A DNA stretch of 64,000 bases from Triadica sebifera. Taxonomy: Eukaryota > Streptophyta > Magnoliopsida > Malpighiales > Euphorbiaceae. A program made the position numbers and the translations under genes. Positions 51,117 to 62,971 of this stretch are shown here, in pieces. The stretch spans positions 24,551,400 to 24,615,399 of the forward strand of contig CM042893.1 of NCBI GenBank assembly GCA_023653625.1, in the 5' to 3' direction. The notes beneath the pieces were generated by a model. That model was not told the DNA's origin. It saw only the letters and a program-made list of their open reading frames with translations, and made no database searches. Position 1 is the stretch's first letter, and each line of letters starts with the position of its first letter.

Positions 51117-53565
51117 ATATGTTTAACGAAAAATAAGAACATTTCTTCTTAAACTTCTATTTTAATTTTTTAAGTTTAAAGTTTATTCTTTTTCCAATGC
51201 ATATTGAAATTAACTTTCTATGTTTTTTTCTTAAAAATATAAGAATATTAATTTTTAAACAATAACGACATATATTAAAAATTAAATTACATATTTAATG
51301 ATCTTTTATCCAAAAGATAAGTTGAAATGGTAAGTTCCTTTTTATCCACGTCTCTAGTTTGACTTTAGATAAATGATACTTTTAAAATATGAGAGGATAT
51401 CGAATGGATCTATCCTTAGTGGCAGATAGTAAATGAGTTAGACAAAAATAAATAAATATATATATATAATAAAAAAATTTGAAAGTTTTCTTTTCTCTAA
51501 CAATTTTCCATGCAAGGATACGAGGTATAAAACCTTAGAAGTGTTTTGGCCTTTTCTTATAAAGTGAGCAAATTAATTGGGCAACGGATGCTTGAAGAAT
51601 GGAAAGGAAAAAGGATAAAGAGAAATGGTCAAACTCAACCGAAATCAAATGCAAAAATGAAGAAAGATTTCGACTTCATTTCACTCCAACATCCTCTATT
51701 CTCTTTACACGTGTTGGTACTCCATTCCTTCAGCTTGTTTTTTTTTTGTCGGGAGAGTCTCGGAATCGGGATTTTTGAGAAGGCACGTGCTTGGACTCCT
51801 TTGGCTTGCTTTGTTCATATGTATACATATGATGTTTTTTTCATGTTTAATTTTTATAGTTAAGATATATGATTTTTCTTTTTCAAATTTACTTTTTATA
51901 AGATAAATACATGATTTTATCTATGGAGTTTCTCAAGGTGAGGTATTCAACAATCCTTAAGAGAGAATTATGTTCATGATAGATTGTTTAAATAATAAAC
52001 ATTGTACTTTGCACATTTCATTAATCTAAAATTTAAGTTTATCAAATTATAATGCTACTCTCCCAAAGCTTTTTATTTTTATTTTTTTGAAGCCAACTCT
52101 GCTAAAACTTCTCAATATTATGAATATAATCTTATATTGTATAAATTTTCACTCATCATTCCATTGAATTTTGCCAAATTCAATCTATCATTCCATTGAA
52201 TATAATCTTATATTTATATTGTATCATAAAAAAGACTTCCAAAGACAATCACCTTTAGTAACCATTTAATATTTATTTTTTAATTGACCATTTAATATTT
52301 ATTTTTTATTTGATGAATGAGAAGAGAAAATTTAATTTTTTTTTTATCATTTCTTATTTTAAATTTTTTTTTTCTTTTTCTTTATGAGTATTGAACAATC
52401 ACACTTGAAAAGGTAATTATCTTGAGCATTACTTATAAGATAAATCATAAGTTTTTTTTAAAAGATAGTTTTGAAGTATGAGAAAATCCATTCATACTTC
52501 TATTTATTATTATCGAAACACATAATACATAAAAAAAAAATAACTTGCAAAAATTCAATAGCAACAAAATTCTATCAACTAAATCTCAGGTTCCTTATAA
52601 AAAAAAATCTAATTAATTCCAAATAAAAGGCCATTATCATCTAGAAAGGGAAGAATATCTAACAAAATCCAAAAATATTCCCTCTATGGTTGGATATCAT
52701 CAAATTTAATTACTCAGTGTGATTTTTTACTTTTTCTTTCAACAGGTCTATTAATCCGATATATTAACAAAAAAAATTTCTTACCTAATGGTCTTAAATA
52801 TGCTTTTGAATAAATAAAATTACAAAATAATAAATATATTACTTATATAGCAACATATAATTGAATTGATATATAAATTTAATTTATTCCTATTAATCAC
52901 ATAAAATCAAAGTTTATACATTTGAATTTTACTTTTTTCTTTTGAATAACAGATATTTGATTTTTTTAATATATTCAAACTGTCATTGGACATTATGCAA
53001 ATCTTTTCAAAATTAAAAAAAAAGGAAATATTTTCAGCCTCTAAATTTAAAAATATTGTTTTAACGTGTTATTTTCAAAATTTAAACTTAATATTCTTGT
53101 AATTTTGAGAATAATTTTATTAATTTGCTATTGTATTAAATTTTATTTTATTTTTTTAAAGAAAGGATCCAGACTACATGGAATATTTTTATTTTATATT
53201 ATATAAAATGCCATAAAATGCTTAAAATAAATTAAGGCTTAAATAAATAAGTAAGTTAATTAAAGTTTAAATAAATCACCCTAAAAAAATATAATAAACA
53301 AACAAATATTATAAATAAAATGAAGTGTAACAGGGTGTCCCCCCCTACAACGTCGACTCTGTTCTTTGAAGGAGTCTCCTAAACGTTCAAAACCCAGACA
53401 CGTCTGCTGCTCTGCCTCCACTCGTGCCGCCATTCCCGGATTCGCACGTGCGATCCATCATCCCTCCATATTTATACCCCTTTCACTCCTCACACTTCCT
53501 CACGTTGCCTACTTTTCTCTTTCTCTCTCTGTATTTCTCTGTTTGTTTATTTTCTCTGTTCAACA
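51117..53565. other. Intergenic region upstream of the RGP gene
   Basis: No gene was recognised. Most is AT-rich with homopolymer runs. A 105-residue frame at 51546-51863 has no visible domain. Composition changes to GC-richer, C-rich DNA from about 53335 onward, marking the promoter and leader of the RGP gene, with a G-box-like gcacgtgc near 53442. Confidence 0.5.
53467..53477 (+). promoter_or_regulatory. Candidate TATA box of the RGP gene
   Basis: atatttatacc lies about 90-100 bases upstream of the start codon, within a GC-richer promoter, and is followed by a CT-rich leader (53480-53560) typical of highly expressed plant genes. This is one of the better-placed TATA elements in the window. 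Confidence 0.55.
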
Positions 53566-56044
53566 ATGGTAGAACCTGCAGGTGATACAAAGGGAGCCAC
53601 AAAGGTAGTACCTTTATTGAAGGATGAGCTTGATATCGTTATACCCACCATAAGAAACTTGGATTTCTTGGAGATGTGGAGGCCTTTCTTTGAGCCTTAC
53701 CATCTAATCATCGTTCAAGATGGTGACCCATCTAGGACTATCACTGTCCCTGATGGTTTTGATTATGAGCTTTATAACAGAAACGATATTAATAGGATTC
53801 TTGGTCCTAAGGCTTCTTGTATCTCCTTCAAGGACTCTGCTTGTCGCTGCTTTGGTTACATGGTCTCCAAAAAGAAGTATATCTTCACCATTGATGATGA
53901 TTGCTTTGTAAGTTCTTGATTTAATTTCGCATCTGGGTTTTTTACTGCATGCCAAAATTTAGATCTTTATCATTTGTTCTGAAATTTAAGTTGATTTGAT
54001 GTGTTGGGTCACATTGGGGATCTGTTTGTTTTTAGTATAAATTGTTTGGTGTATCGAATTGCGTTGCATTATTTTGATCTGCTTATGGTCTCTTTTATGC
54101 TTACTGCAGAAAATGATTAGCTAAAACAGAGTGTTGATTTGAAAATATTGACGCATTATATGACTTTAGATAGAATCTTGTTTTGCAATTTGTATTTTAA
54201 AAAAAATATATATGTGTGTCGATTTTGGTTCGTTTTCAATCTGATAATGGCATTCGCGAATTTAATCTGTTCAGATATTTCTTAATCCACGTTCTCTAGG
54301 TATGTAAGTCGGATTGAAAGTTCTCTATGATCCATAACTTGATAATTTGGACCGAGTACATTATCTTGAATATTGATTAGGAAGTAGGATATATTATTGC
54401 CTTTTTGCTATTGTCAATGTGATTTCCTTAACACAAATAAAATGGATGAATCATGGAAATTTTGCATGTAATAGGTTCATAAATAATTGATTGCTCTGTG
54501 ATCTACAGCTGTGATTTCTTATCTTTTGTGATTGAATTGTCCGAGTCTAGCAACAAATAATTAATAATAGAATGGAGCTTCTATTTTCTCCTTTTTTCGG
54601 TTTGTGGGTCCTTTTTTTATTTTATTTTTTATTTTATTTAATAATAAACTTAAATACATCTCCACAGAAATAGTTTTATTGCACTAAACTCTACATGTGC
54701 TCAAAGTAGATCTTTGTGGTTTCAGGGACATTTGGATTATTAAAATCGTTATTAATCTTTTTAATATATTTATATTGTCCTATGTTGAAAGTGCTGAGTT
54801 ACTGCAAATATTTTATTCCCATTTGATCTATAATCATGCTATGCAATTAGTAAGGAACAAGACATTGGCTACTCTTAATATTGTTTCCACGTTCCATACA
54901 AATAGAGTCTGATGTTAGACTAATTTGTATTTCATAATTATTTTAGCATAATGGTTTGTTGTGAATTGTATTTATCAGTATATATCTTTAACTGTTAACA
55001 ATATTATTAGGTAGCTAAGGATCCTTCTGGAAAGCCAATCAATGCACTAGAGCAGCATATCAAGAACCTTCTGAGTCCATCCACTCCCTTTTTCTTCAAT
55101 ACCCTTTATGATCCTTACAGAGAAGGTGCAGATTTCGTGCGCGGATACCCTTTCAGCCTTCGTGAGGGTGTCCCTACTGCTGTTTCTCATGGCCTCTGGC
55201 TAAATATTCCTGATTATGATGCACCTACTCAGCTTGTCAAGCCTCTGGAGAGGAACACCAGGTATATTTGATTACTTTGGAAATGAAAAATTTGTCCTTT
55301 ATGAGCTTTCTCCTTAATTGGACTAAGTATCATGGTCATGCTTTATCAGGTATGTGGATGCTGTTTTGACAATTCCAAAGGGCACCTTATTCCCTATGTG
55401 TGGTATGAATTTGGCATTCGACCGCAACTTGATTGGCCCTGCAATGTACTTTGGTCTCATGGGTGATGGTCAGCCAATTGGTCGCTATGATGACATGTGG
55501 GCTGGCTGGTGCACCAAGGTATCTTTCACTTCCCTTTCTTTGTTTACTTAATTCAAAATTTACTTGCATCTCTAATTTTTTCAGGATGAGTCATAGGCTT
55601 AATAGTTGTACTAGAATACTCATATTCCATAGTACTAAAGTCACCTTCAAAGCTGTAAGATTGTGAGCTCGCTTCCTAGTAAAACTCCTAATTGATAATT
55701 TGTAACAGGTTATCTGTGACCATATGGGGCTAGGAGTGAAGACTGGTCTGCCGTATATCTATCACAGCAAGGCAAGCAACCCATTTGTGAATCTAAAGAA
55801 GGAATACAAGGGTATTTTCTGGCAGGAAGAGATCATTCCATTCTTTCAGGCTGCCACTCTTCCAAAAGAAGCAACCACTGTTCAAAAATGCTACACTGAA
55901 CTGGCCAAGCAGGTTAAAGAAAAGCTTAGCAAGGTTGATCCCTACTTTGATAAGCTTGCTGATGCTATGGTCACCTGGATTGAGGCCTGGGATGAGCTAA
56001 ACCCATCTGGAGTTTCTCCTAAAGTTTCCAATGGCAAAGCTTAA
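53566..56044 (+). CDS. RGP: UDP-arabinopyranose mutase / reversibly glycosylated polypeptide (four exons)
   Basis: Exons: 53566-53907, 55011-55261, 55350-55518, 55709-56044, giving 365 residues; plant RGPs are about 350-365. The N-terminal part has ELDIVIPTIRNLDFLEMWRP and IIVQDGDPS, then the nucleotide-sugar DDD motif (Asp110-112). Exon 2 has the segment ADFVRGYPFSLREG, where Arg158 coincides with the arginine reported to be self-glycosylated in rice UAM1. NLAFDR and WAGWC follow. The C-terminus has a short, charged helical stretch (AKQVKEKLSKVDPYFDKLADAM). The enzyme interconverts UDP-arabinopyranose and UDP-arabinofuranose at the cytosolic face of the Golgi, supplying wall arabinans and arabinogalactan proteins. 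Intron 1 (1.1 kb) is the longest. I cannot tell which RGP1-4 paralogue it is; it looks mutase-competent. Confidence 0.97.
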
Positions 56045-56669
56045 CTTAAATTTTGATTAGTCCAATTTTCAATTTTCTCCAAGTTATCGAATTAATACCA
56101 TTAGACTGAGAAAGGAAAGAAAGGGTGAAATTCGTAGTTCATAGCTGTTATGTTTTTATCAAGTGCTTGGATTTCAGGATCAGGGCATGTAATTTTATTT
56201 TTATCGATTAACTTCTTGTTATATGTTTTTGAGAAATAAAAAAATATAGTTAGTTATTCATAACAATGTTTTAAAGTTATAATTGCTTATTTACTTAACT
56301 AAAGCTATGATGCAGATGAGATTCTAAGATATTATTTACCTAAAAATACTTTCATTCTTCCTACAGCGAAATTGTCGTTAGAGTTGGATTAAATCTGAAC
56401 TAAAAGTCTAAAAAGGTGAAAGTTGTTGGGTAACATGTGGTTGAATGAGAGAATTTTGAATAGTTATTGATGAATTGCTGGGCATAAAATGCAGTAATTA
56501 GACACGTTGAAATAAAAGAACTTTCCAATATTCAACTATATGCATAATAATATATATCAGAGGAAATTGTTGTGTTGTTACTGAAAGACAGCAAACGAAA
56601 TTATCCCTAACGTAAAAAACAAAACTTTGAAGTAGAAAGACCAAAAAAAAAACCAAAATATTGTAAACA
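56045..56669. other. 3' flank between the RGP gene and tRNA-Asp
   Basis: It holds the RGP 3' untranslated region and then AT-rich sequence without a gene. An A-run at 56643-56652 reads as a T-run on the minus strand and fits the Pol III terminator of the tRNA gene. Confidence 0.6.
56643..56652 (-). terminator. Pol III terminator of tRNA-Asp
   Basis: A run of ten T on the minus strand starts 18 bases after the tRNA 3' end. Runs of four or more T terminate Pol III. No shorter T-run of that length lies between. Confidence 0.7.
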
Positions 56670-56741
56670 CGCCGTTGCCGGGGATCGAACCCGGGTCACC
56701 CGCGTGACAGGCGGGAATACTCACCACTATACTACAACGAC
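56670..56741 (-). tRNA. tRNA-Asp(GTC)
   Basis: 72 nt without intron. The acceptor arms gtcgttg / caacggc pair with discriminator G; the D arm contains tagtatagtgg (A box); the anticodon stem cccgc/gcggg closes the loop ctgtcac with anticodon GTC; the T arm has cgggttcgatccccg (B box). No CCA is encoded, as expected for a nuclear gene. It sits between the convergent RGP and TRM1 genes. Confidence 0.98.
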
Positions 56742-57258
56742 CGTGTTGGTTATAGAGTAAAATTTAGTCATCATAATATATAATTCCTTCGCAGTGTCTT
56801 TACATTTTGCGACTTAATTTTCTGTTTTTGAAAATCTTCAAATGTTCATATGCAAATATTCATTTCCTTTATTAGAATATACATTGATACACAGAACAAA
56901 TTGCACCCAAATTCATTAGAAATCAATTAGTAGGCTTAATTCCAGTACCTTCTTCCCAAACTTGCTCTTTTTTTTCTTCCTCATCATGTCGTATACATAT
57001 TTGACTGTTAAAATATTATTGGATGAATGAGCCAAGTATTTTTATATGAAGGCTCGATATTGTGTTTCCTCATAAAGGATCACCCTTGTCCCTCTTTTTG
57101 TGAATAATCAATGAAACAAAATTGTCACTCCAATGTAACAAGCCAATAATAAATAAACAAATATCATCATACATCAAAACTCAAAATTGAAGCAAAGATT
57201 TCTTTTTGGTCTGTTTACTTAATGGCAATTTGCAAATTCATCCGATAATTGAGATGAA
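56742..57258. other. Spacer between tRNA-Asp and the TRM1 3' end
   Basis: It should contain the TRM1 3' untranslated region on the minus strand and the upstream flank of the tRNA. Nothing else was recognised. Confidence 0.6.
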
Positions 57259-60200
57259 TTAAGCCTCCACATCCTGTGTCTTTTGACGCTTGGCATCAGG
57301 CTCTTCGCTGTTTTCATGGTTGAGATGTCCATTCACAGCCTCTGGACCCAGAAGAGAAACGTGTTTGCTGGTTATTTGACGACCTGCTCTTAGTTTTGGC
57401 CCCCAATGCCTTTCAGGATTCGGAAGGAAGCGAGCAACTTTCTTTGCTTGTGCCTTGCTCAGGGATGCAACAGCTCGAGCGAAATTCGCCTGTCAACAAG
57501 AAATGGTAAAGATTTCAGGCACACAAAAAAATGCAGTTGACACCAAAAAAAAAAAAGTGCTGTTCATTTTATTGGAAAGCACAAAATAATAGCCCAGAAA
57601 ATCTAAAATCAGAAAACTTTATGGTATAAATTACTTGAAGAACCGGTTCCTTGGCAAGTATCACAGTTCCTGGTTGATCAGGTGCTTGAGCTTTCACAGG
57701 ATGATTTTTGACCTATATCAAATCAAACAAGACCAGTCATTTTAATATCCTGATACAAAATCTACTTTGCACAAACTCAAGCATGAGAACAAATCATTGT
57801 TATAGTCCCTTAAGGAAAGTAACAAAAAAGAAACTGCAAAAAGTGCAAAGAAATTGCAAACTACTTGAGGCTACATCTTAAACATTCACATCACGCAGGA
57901 GGGGTCTGCACAAGTCCTTACCCAGCATCTCATTATATCCCAGATGACATCCATGGGAGCATTTGATTTTAGTCCCAACGGATTTACATGTGTTCCAGAT
58001 ATACGATATCCAGCATTAATTACAGCAGAGCGAAATATCACTGCTGATGGGGAAGTGCATTTTAGTGTTGCACATAGGTTGTGGAGACTCAAAAAGAGAG
58101 GGACGTCAGGCAATTCCTGCAAACATCATAACATGGGAGTTAGAACATCCATTTTCAAAGAAAGAATCAAAGAAGCAACAAAGAACATACCCCTTTCTTC
58201 CCCTTCTAGTAAAATAAGGGACGTCAAGCTTTATCAGTTTTTCCCATTCAAAACACAAAATACAAGGCTCTAAATTTGTTAACACAACAAAACAAGGTTG
58301 TTCCCTTTATAATTAAGAGATGGTATAGTTAAAAACAGTGCCTCACGCAAACACTTGAGTTGCAACAAAAGCATCAATCCATTCTTTCGGGGGAAAGCAT
58401 CCACCAATGGCAAAAACAAATAGGGTAATAACAATGATGCAAAAACAAGTCAGTGTAACATCTATTGACCCTTCAACATATTTGTTCTCTGAGAAGCAGT
58501 TAACAATAACACAAACTTCATATCAAATTAAGAGAATCATGATATCAGGCCAAACAACTGAGGGAAGAAAAAAAAACATACCTCAGATATTGTTGTCAGT
58601 ATAGCGGAGATGTGATCATAAGCAGGATAGCGGTCCTTCATAGATTTTACAGCTTCTAGCGTAGAAGTGACCCATTCCTGATCATGAATGGGTGCAGACC
58701 ATATAGGACCACCCATATTAAATTTCTTCCCACAATCAGTGCACTCCTGAGGAACAACAGGACCAAACCCAGGCATATATCTTACACTGTTGTTCTGCAA
58801 GATAAAAACCCAATGATTTATCAATTTCTAAGTTTCTTTTGCTATTTGAAGCTGAACCAACTAACAAAAAAAATTACCAACGCAACTAACAGTCACTAGT
58901 TACTTCCATCAACCCATACATTCGTCTTGGCAGCATATTGCGCAAATTCTAAGAAGCAATTTGGAAAAATAATACATCACATTTTTATAAACTTTTACCT
59001 CAAAACTTATCCTTCTTTAATTTTAAACAATAATATTAAAAATAGAAATAGAAAATAAAGATTCACAAGTTAGAAAAGCTGGAAGCAGAAGTGATCAGGA
59101 GCTGTTCATCTAGTTCAAGCAAACTAGAAGTGACTTTTCAAACTATGAAGATATCAATTACCAAACACTAGCAAAAGTGGTACGTCAAAATGAATGAAAA
59201 CCTTGGCAACGGTCCTCCCAATGGGCTGAAGATGAAAAGAATCACAACCAATGCATTGATAAACATATGAGAGCTTAAGGGGCGTGTTCTTCATTGCACT
59301 TGCAGAACTGCAAACAAAAATTTTAAAAACTTATCATTAACATGATATAAACTATATTCTCTTTTTCCGGGGAAATACCTAAAATATTAAAAACAAAAGT
59401 GACACATACGAGTATATGCGAACAAAAACTCGAACATAGAAATCCATTCGGACAGATAACACAGGAACAATGTATCGCTTGTATCGATTTGCATGGCTCT
59501 GCAGGGGAAAAAAATACAGTAACCCAACATATAAAAATTCAATAATATAACTACTTGCATCAAGGCAAACTACAATCACGTGCAAGGACCAAATAATTCT
59601 CACGATCCTTAATGAGGACTGAGGACATATCTTCCTTAAAAAAGATGCACCAAAACAAACTATAGAAATACCCTCAATCTGAGAAACCCATGGCAGAATC
59701 AGACAGGATTTATCCAAGCTTGCATATGACAAACCTAGAGATGCAAATCATAAAAAGTGAATGCAAAAAGAAAGTGAAACATAACCACCAGAAACAGCAG
59801 CCAGGTTCCATGACCGTTTACATCTATTGTAGAGTAAAAAGACAGTATTCTGAAGAAGGATTTTGACCTTACAAAGGGACACATTAGATACATTAGATGC
59901 ATTAAAAGTTCTAAATATATCCTCCTGTGCCTTTGGTTTGCTCCTAAATTCATCAATGAATGTGAAAACATGAAACATTGAACAGCAGATCTTTAGGACA
60001 CTTGCATTGCTCAAGATTTCAATCTAATAGTGGATTTTCATAATTGCTCTCACAGAGTGATTGATACAACACTTCTTGTGCAGAACATAGATGGAGATAA
60101 TTATATAACTTCAAGAGTTTCAGAAAATACAAATAGCATGCAATAAGAGAAAGAGGCTGACAAGAAAATGCCAATTTCATCTCTCCACCATTAGTTTAAA

Positions 60201-62971
60201 GCAAAATACTCCACAATATATATTTATTACTGAATTGAAGACTCCAATTCCAAGGACAGAAAATTACCTCAATGCAGGCAAGAAGGATCCTCAGAGCCAT
60301 TTCATGGCAATATTTCCCCCTCAGTGGATAAGAGCCATACCTAACCATAAGAATTTGTCAGAGTTATGCCAAAAATATTAAGCCACTATTCAAATGGGGA
60401 AAAAGCATAAATAATCTTACTTAGAATAGCAAACCTCGCCATTTCCTCCACAAAGCACTGCCATATCAGTTGCTGTACACATCAATAAACCACCATCAAC
60501 AACAGATTGAACTGCAGAATCCAAGAATATTGAAGGTGATCCATAAGGATCAAGATCAACCTGAAAAAAATATTGAACAATAAGTGAATGAGCAAGTCCA
60601 AACAGAACATGTCAACATTTACAGAAAAAGTGTACCATTTTACGTGCACAACTTTCAGGAATGTAAGTTGAACATAGAGTTGGATATTATATATGCATAC
60701 CACATCAAATTCTTTTGGGTGGGTGAGCATATAGACACGAGCATCAGCAAGATGTGATTCGACCTTTTGAACAGCCACTGAACCATTGAATTTTATATTT
60801 CTCCTGCAAGCTTCAACAGACTCTGCAGCAGAAGATAATAGCATTAACTCTTCTGAAGAACAGTGTCTACTGGTACCAGTTTGAAACCCCTGCATATAGA
60901 GAAATAGGAAAACACATTCTATAGGCCTGATGAAGTGAAGTTATATCACTAATACATGAGTGCATTGATGTTATCTGTTAGATGAAGCAGAATCTACATC
61001 TGCTTTTTGGGCCCACTTTATGCATGATGATCCCAAATCAAGCAACAGTGAAAGAATAAAAGACACATCCAAAATATTCACCTTTGTCATTGTCTAAGGC
61101 CACAACTTGGCCAATTCCTTCAACCTCACGAGCATATCTTAGAGCTCTTAACCCAGAAGCTGATAATGCCTAATATCCAGCAGAAATGATGGTTATTGAA
61201 TAACAATATAAAATACTCAAAAATAAAACAAAAAGAATAGGAATCATTGACCAAAGAGCATGCAGATATGCAGAAGCATTAATCATGATATAACCTCAAG
61301 AACTCTTGGGGGCTCCTGCTCTCCTCTAACTTTACGCTCAGTGATTTTCACTGGTTCTTCTGATATGCTACAAGGTTCATCATGAGATGCCTCTTCTGGC
61401 ACTTCACTTTCTCCATTTAATTTTTCATTATCCACAGGTGATTCTTGACCAACAGATACAAAAGCTTCTTTCTCTGATATCTTTTCTTCACATTCTCCGC
61501 TTGATTTTTCTTCATTCATAGCAGGCTGATCAGTTGCTTCTTCAGTGGGAGATCCAGAAGCATCTTTCTCAGATACCTTTTGTGCTGATTTTGTTCTTCT
61601 GGACAACCTTGCTTCATGCTCCTCTTTGCATTTAGATGTAAATGTCCGAAGGACAGCAATGGATAAATCTCTATTGTGAACCTGAGCATTTTAGAGTTCA
61701 ACTTTTAGGATCCTCTCACAACACAAGGAAACCACACTCCTAGCATTAGCAAGCAAATAGCCTTATATAAAAGTTAAAAATTAACAGGAAAGGTATCCAT
61801 AATATAAATTATATAATCTTATCTTGAACAAGTGCATTAATGAGACACAAAGCTAACTGCAGTCAGTTTAATATGTCATTAATCCGTAATTTAATATATT
61901 GTTGTGAAAGTAGCTGCTTTACTAGTAAATTAGTGAATAAGGAATGAAGTGAGACGCAGGGCATGCTTTGTGACAGAGAAGAAAACTCAACTGTAGACTA
62001 CTCATATAATTATTGATAGCAGGACTTTATGTAAGTGAAACAAGGAACAGCTCCATCCATGTAGGATGAATCTTACAGGTAACACTTCCTACAATTGTAA
62101 CATGCATTCCTAAATTCCAAAAAAAAATTTGACATTTCAAACTGCTATTCTATGTGTTGGGGCCTGCATTGTTAGTAATGGGTTATGTCTAACCATGATA
62201 TAATATCATTAAAATGACAATTGTGGTCTAGAATTGCATACATTAGCATCCTTAATATTCAATGCCCCTTATCACAAGGTAAATTATAAGATTTTCACAG
62301 TTGTAATTAAATGAAGCTGTGCTTTATTCCTTTTCAGCATTTTGGATTCTTTGTTCATTCTCTATCGAATTTCAGAGGAGCATCTTACTTTAATCAGTGT
62401 TTACCTTTGGAACTCACCAACAAATCTTTTACCAGGTGACGATGATGATGCATTAACATGTTAAACCTCGCAAATATACTCTATTTCGAACTTTCAAGAA
62501 GCACTTAAATCAGTGAAGTAAAAGAGCACAATATGATGAACTTGTTAATGTAACAATATAATGCCCCTTCACATAATATTATTTTTAAAATTCACATTGG
62601 GATAGAATGCAACATAATTATACTAAAATTCAAGCCCAATAATTGAAAATTAACCGAATAAAACACAAATTCTTATTCTAACCTCTTCCTAAACTAAAAT
62701 AAAAAGATACAATTCTGCAACTCTCTTCAAATTCCAAGGGCTTATTACTTCATTGATAATCACTAAATATCAACAGCCCATCAGAATTTCACTCCCAAAA
62801 GCTCGCCACAAAAAGCACTCAAATTAAATGAATAAACAAATTTTAACAAATTATATATATATATATGAAAGATTTTGGAACCTGGGCTTTGTTGAAAAAC
62901 ACTTTATTTTTGTTGTGCATAAGAATCTCGGCCTCTCCTTCCTTGACAATGGTATAGTCATCGAAATCCAT
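57259..62971 (-). CDS. TRM1: tRNA (guanine-26-N2)-dimethyltransferase, TRM1 type (twelve exons)
   Basis: Minus-strand exons: 62971-62882, 61681-61295, 61169-61082, 60822-60701, 60560-60421, 60340-60268, 59498-59410, 59307-59202, 58794-58582, 58116-57922, 57712-57635, 57489-57259, giving 603 residues in one frame. The order is an N-terminal KVFFNKAQVHNRDLSIAVL block (24-42), an acidic Glu/Ser-rich insert (about 70-150), the SAM-binding ALSASGLRALRYA (160-172) and ALDND, then the catalytic-type DLDPYGSP (231-238). YKRYIVPVLSVRMDFYVRV follows, then two CxxC pairs (348/351 and 383/386) that likely bind zinc, GGPIWSAPIHD, and a basic C-terminus. TRM1 makes m2G and m2,2G at position 26 of tRNAs in nucleus, cytosol or organelles. 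Plants have more than one TRM1-like gene; this one has the canonical layout. The start is the first ATG in frame with the conserved block. Confidence 0.96.

Noticed and set aside
2971..56044. Possible co-regulated growth cluster (COBRA-like, CYP85A, RGP)
   Set aside because: The genes are 10-40 kb apart, unrelated in family and separated by repeats; shared involvement in growth is not enough evidence.
59379..60014. Minus-strand frames of 78-117 residues
   Set aside because: They are introns of TRM1, plus exon 7 read into its flanking introns.
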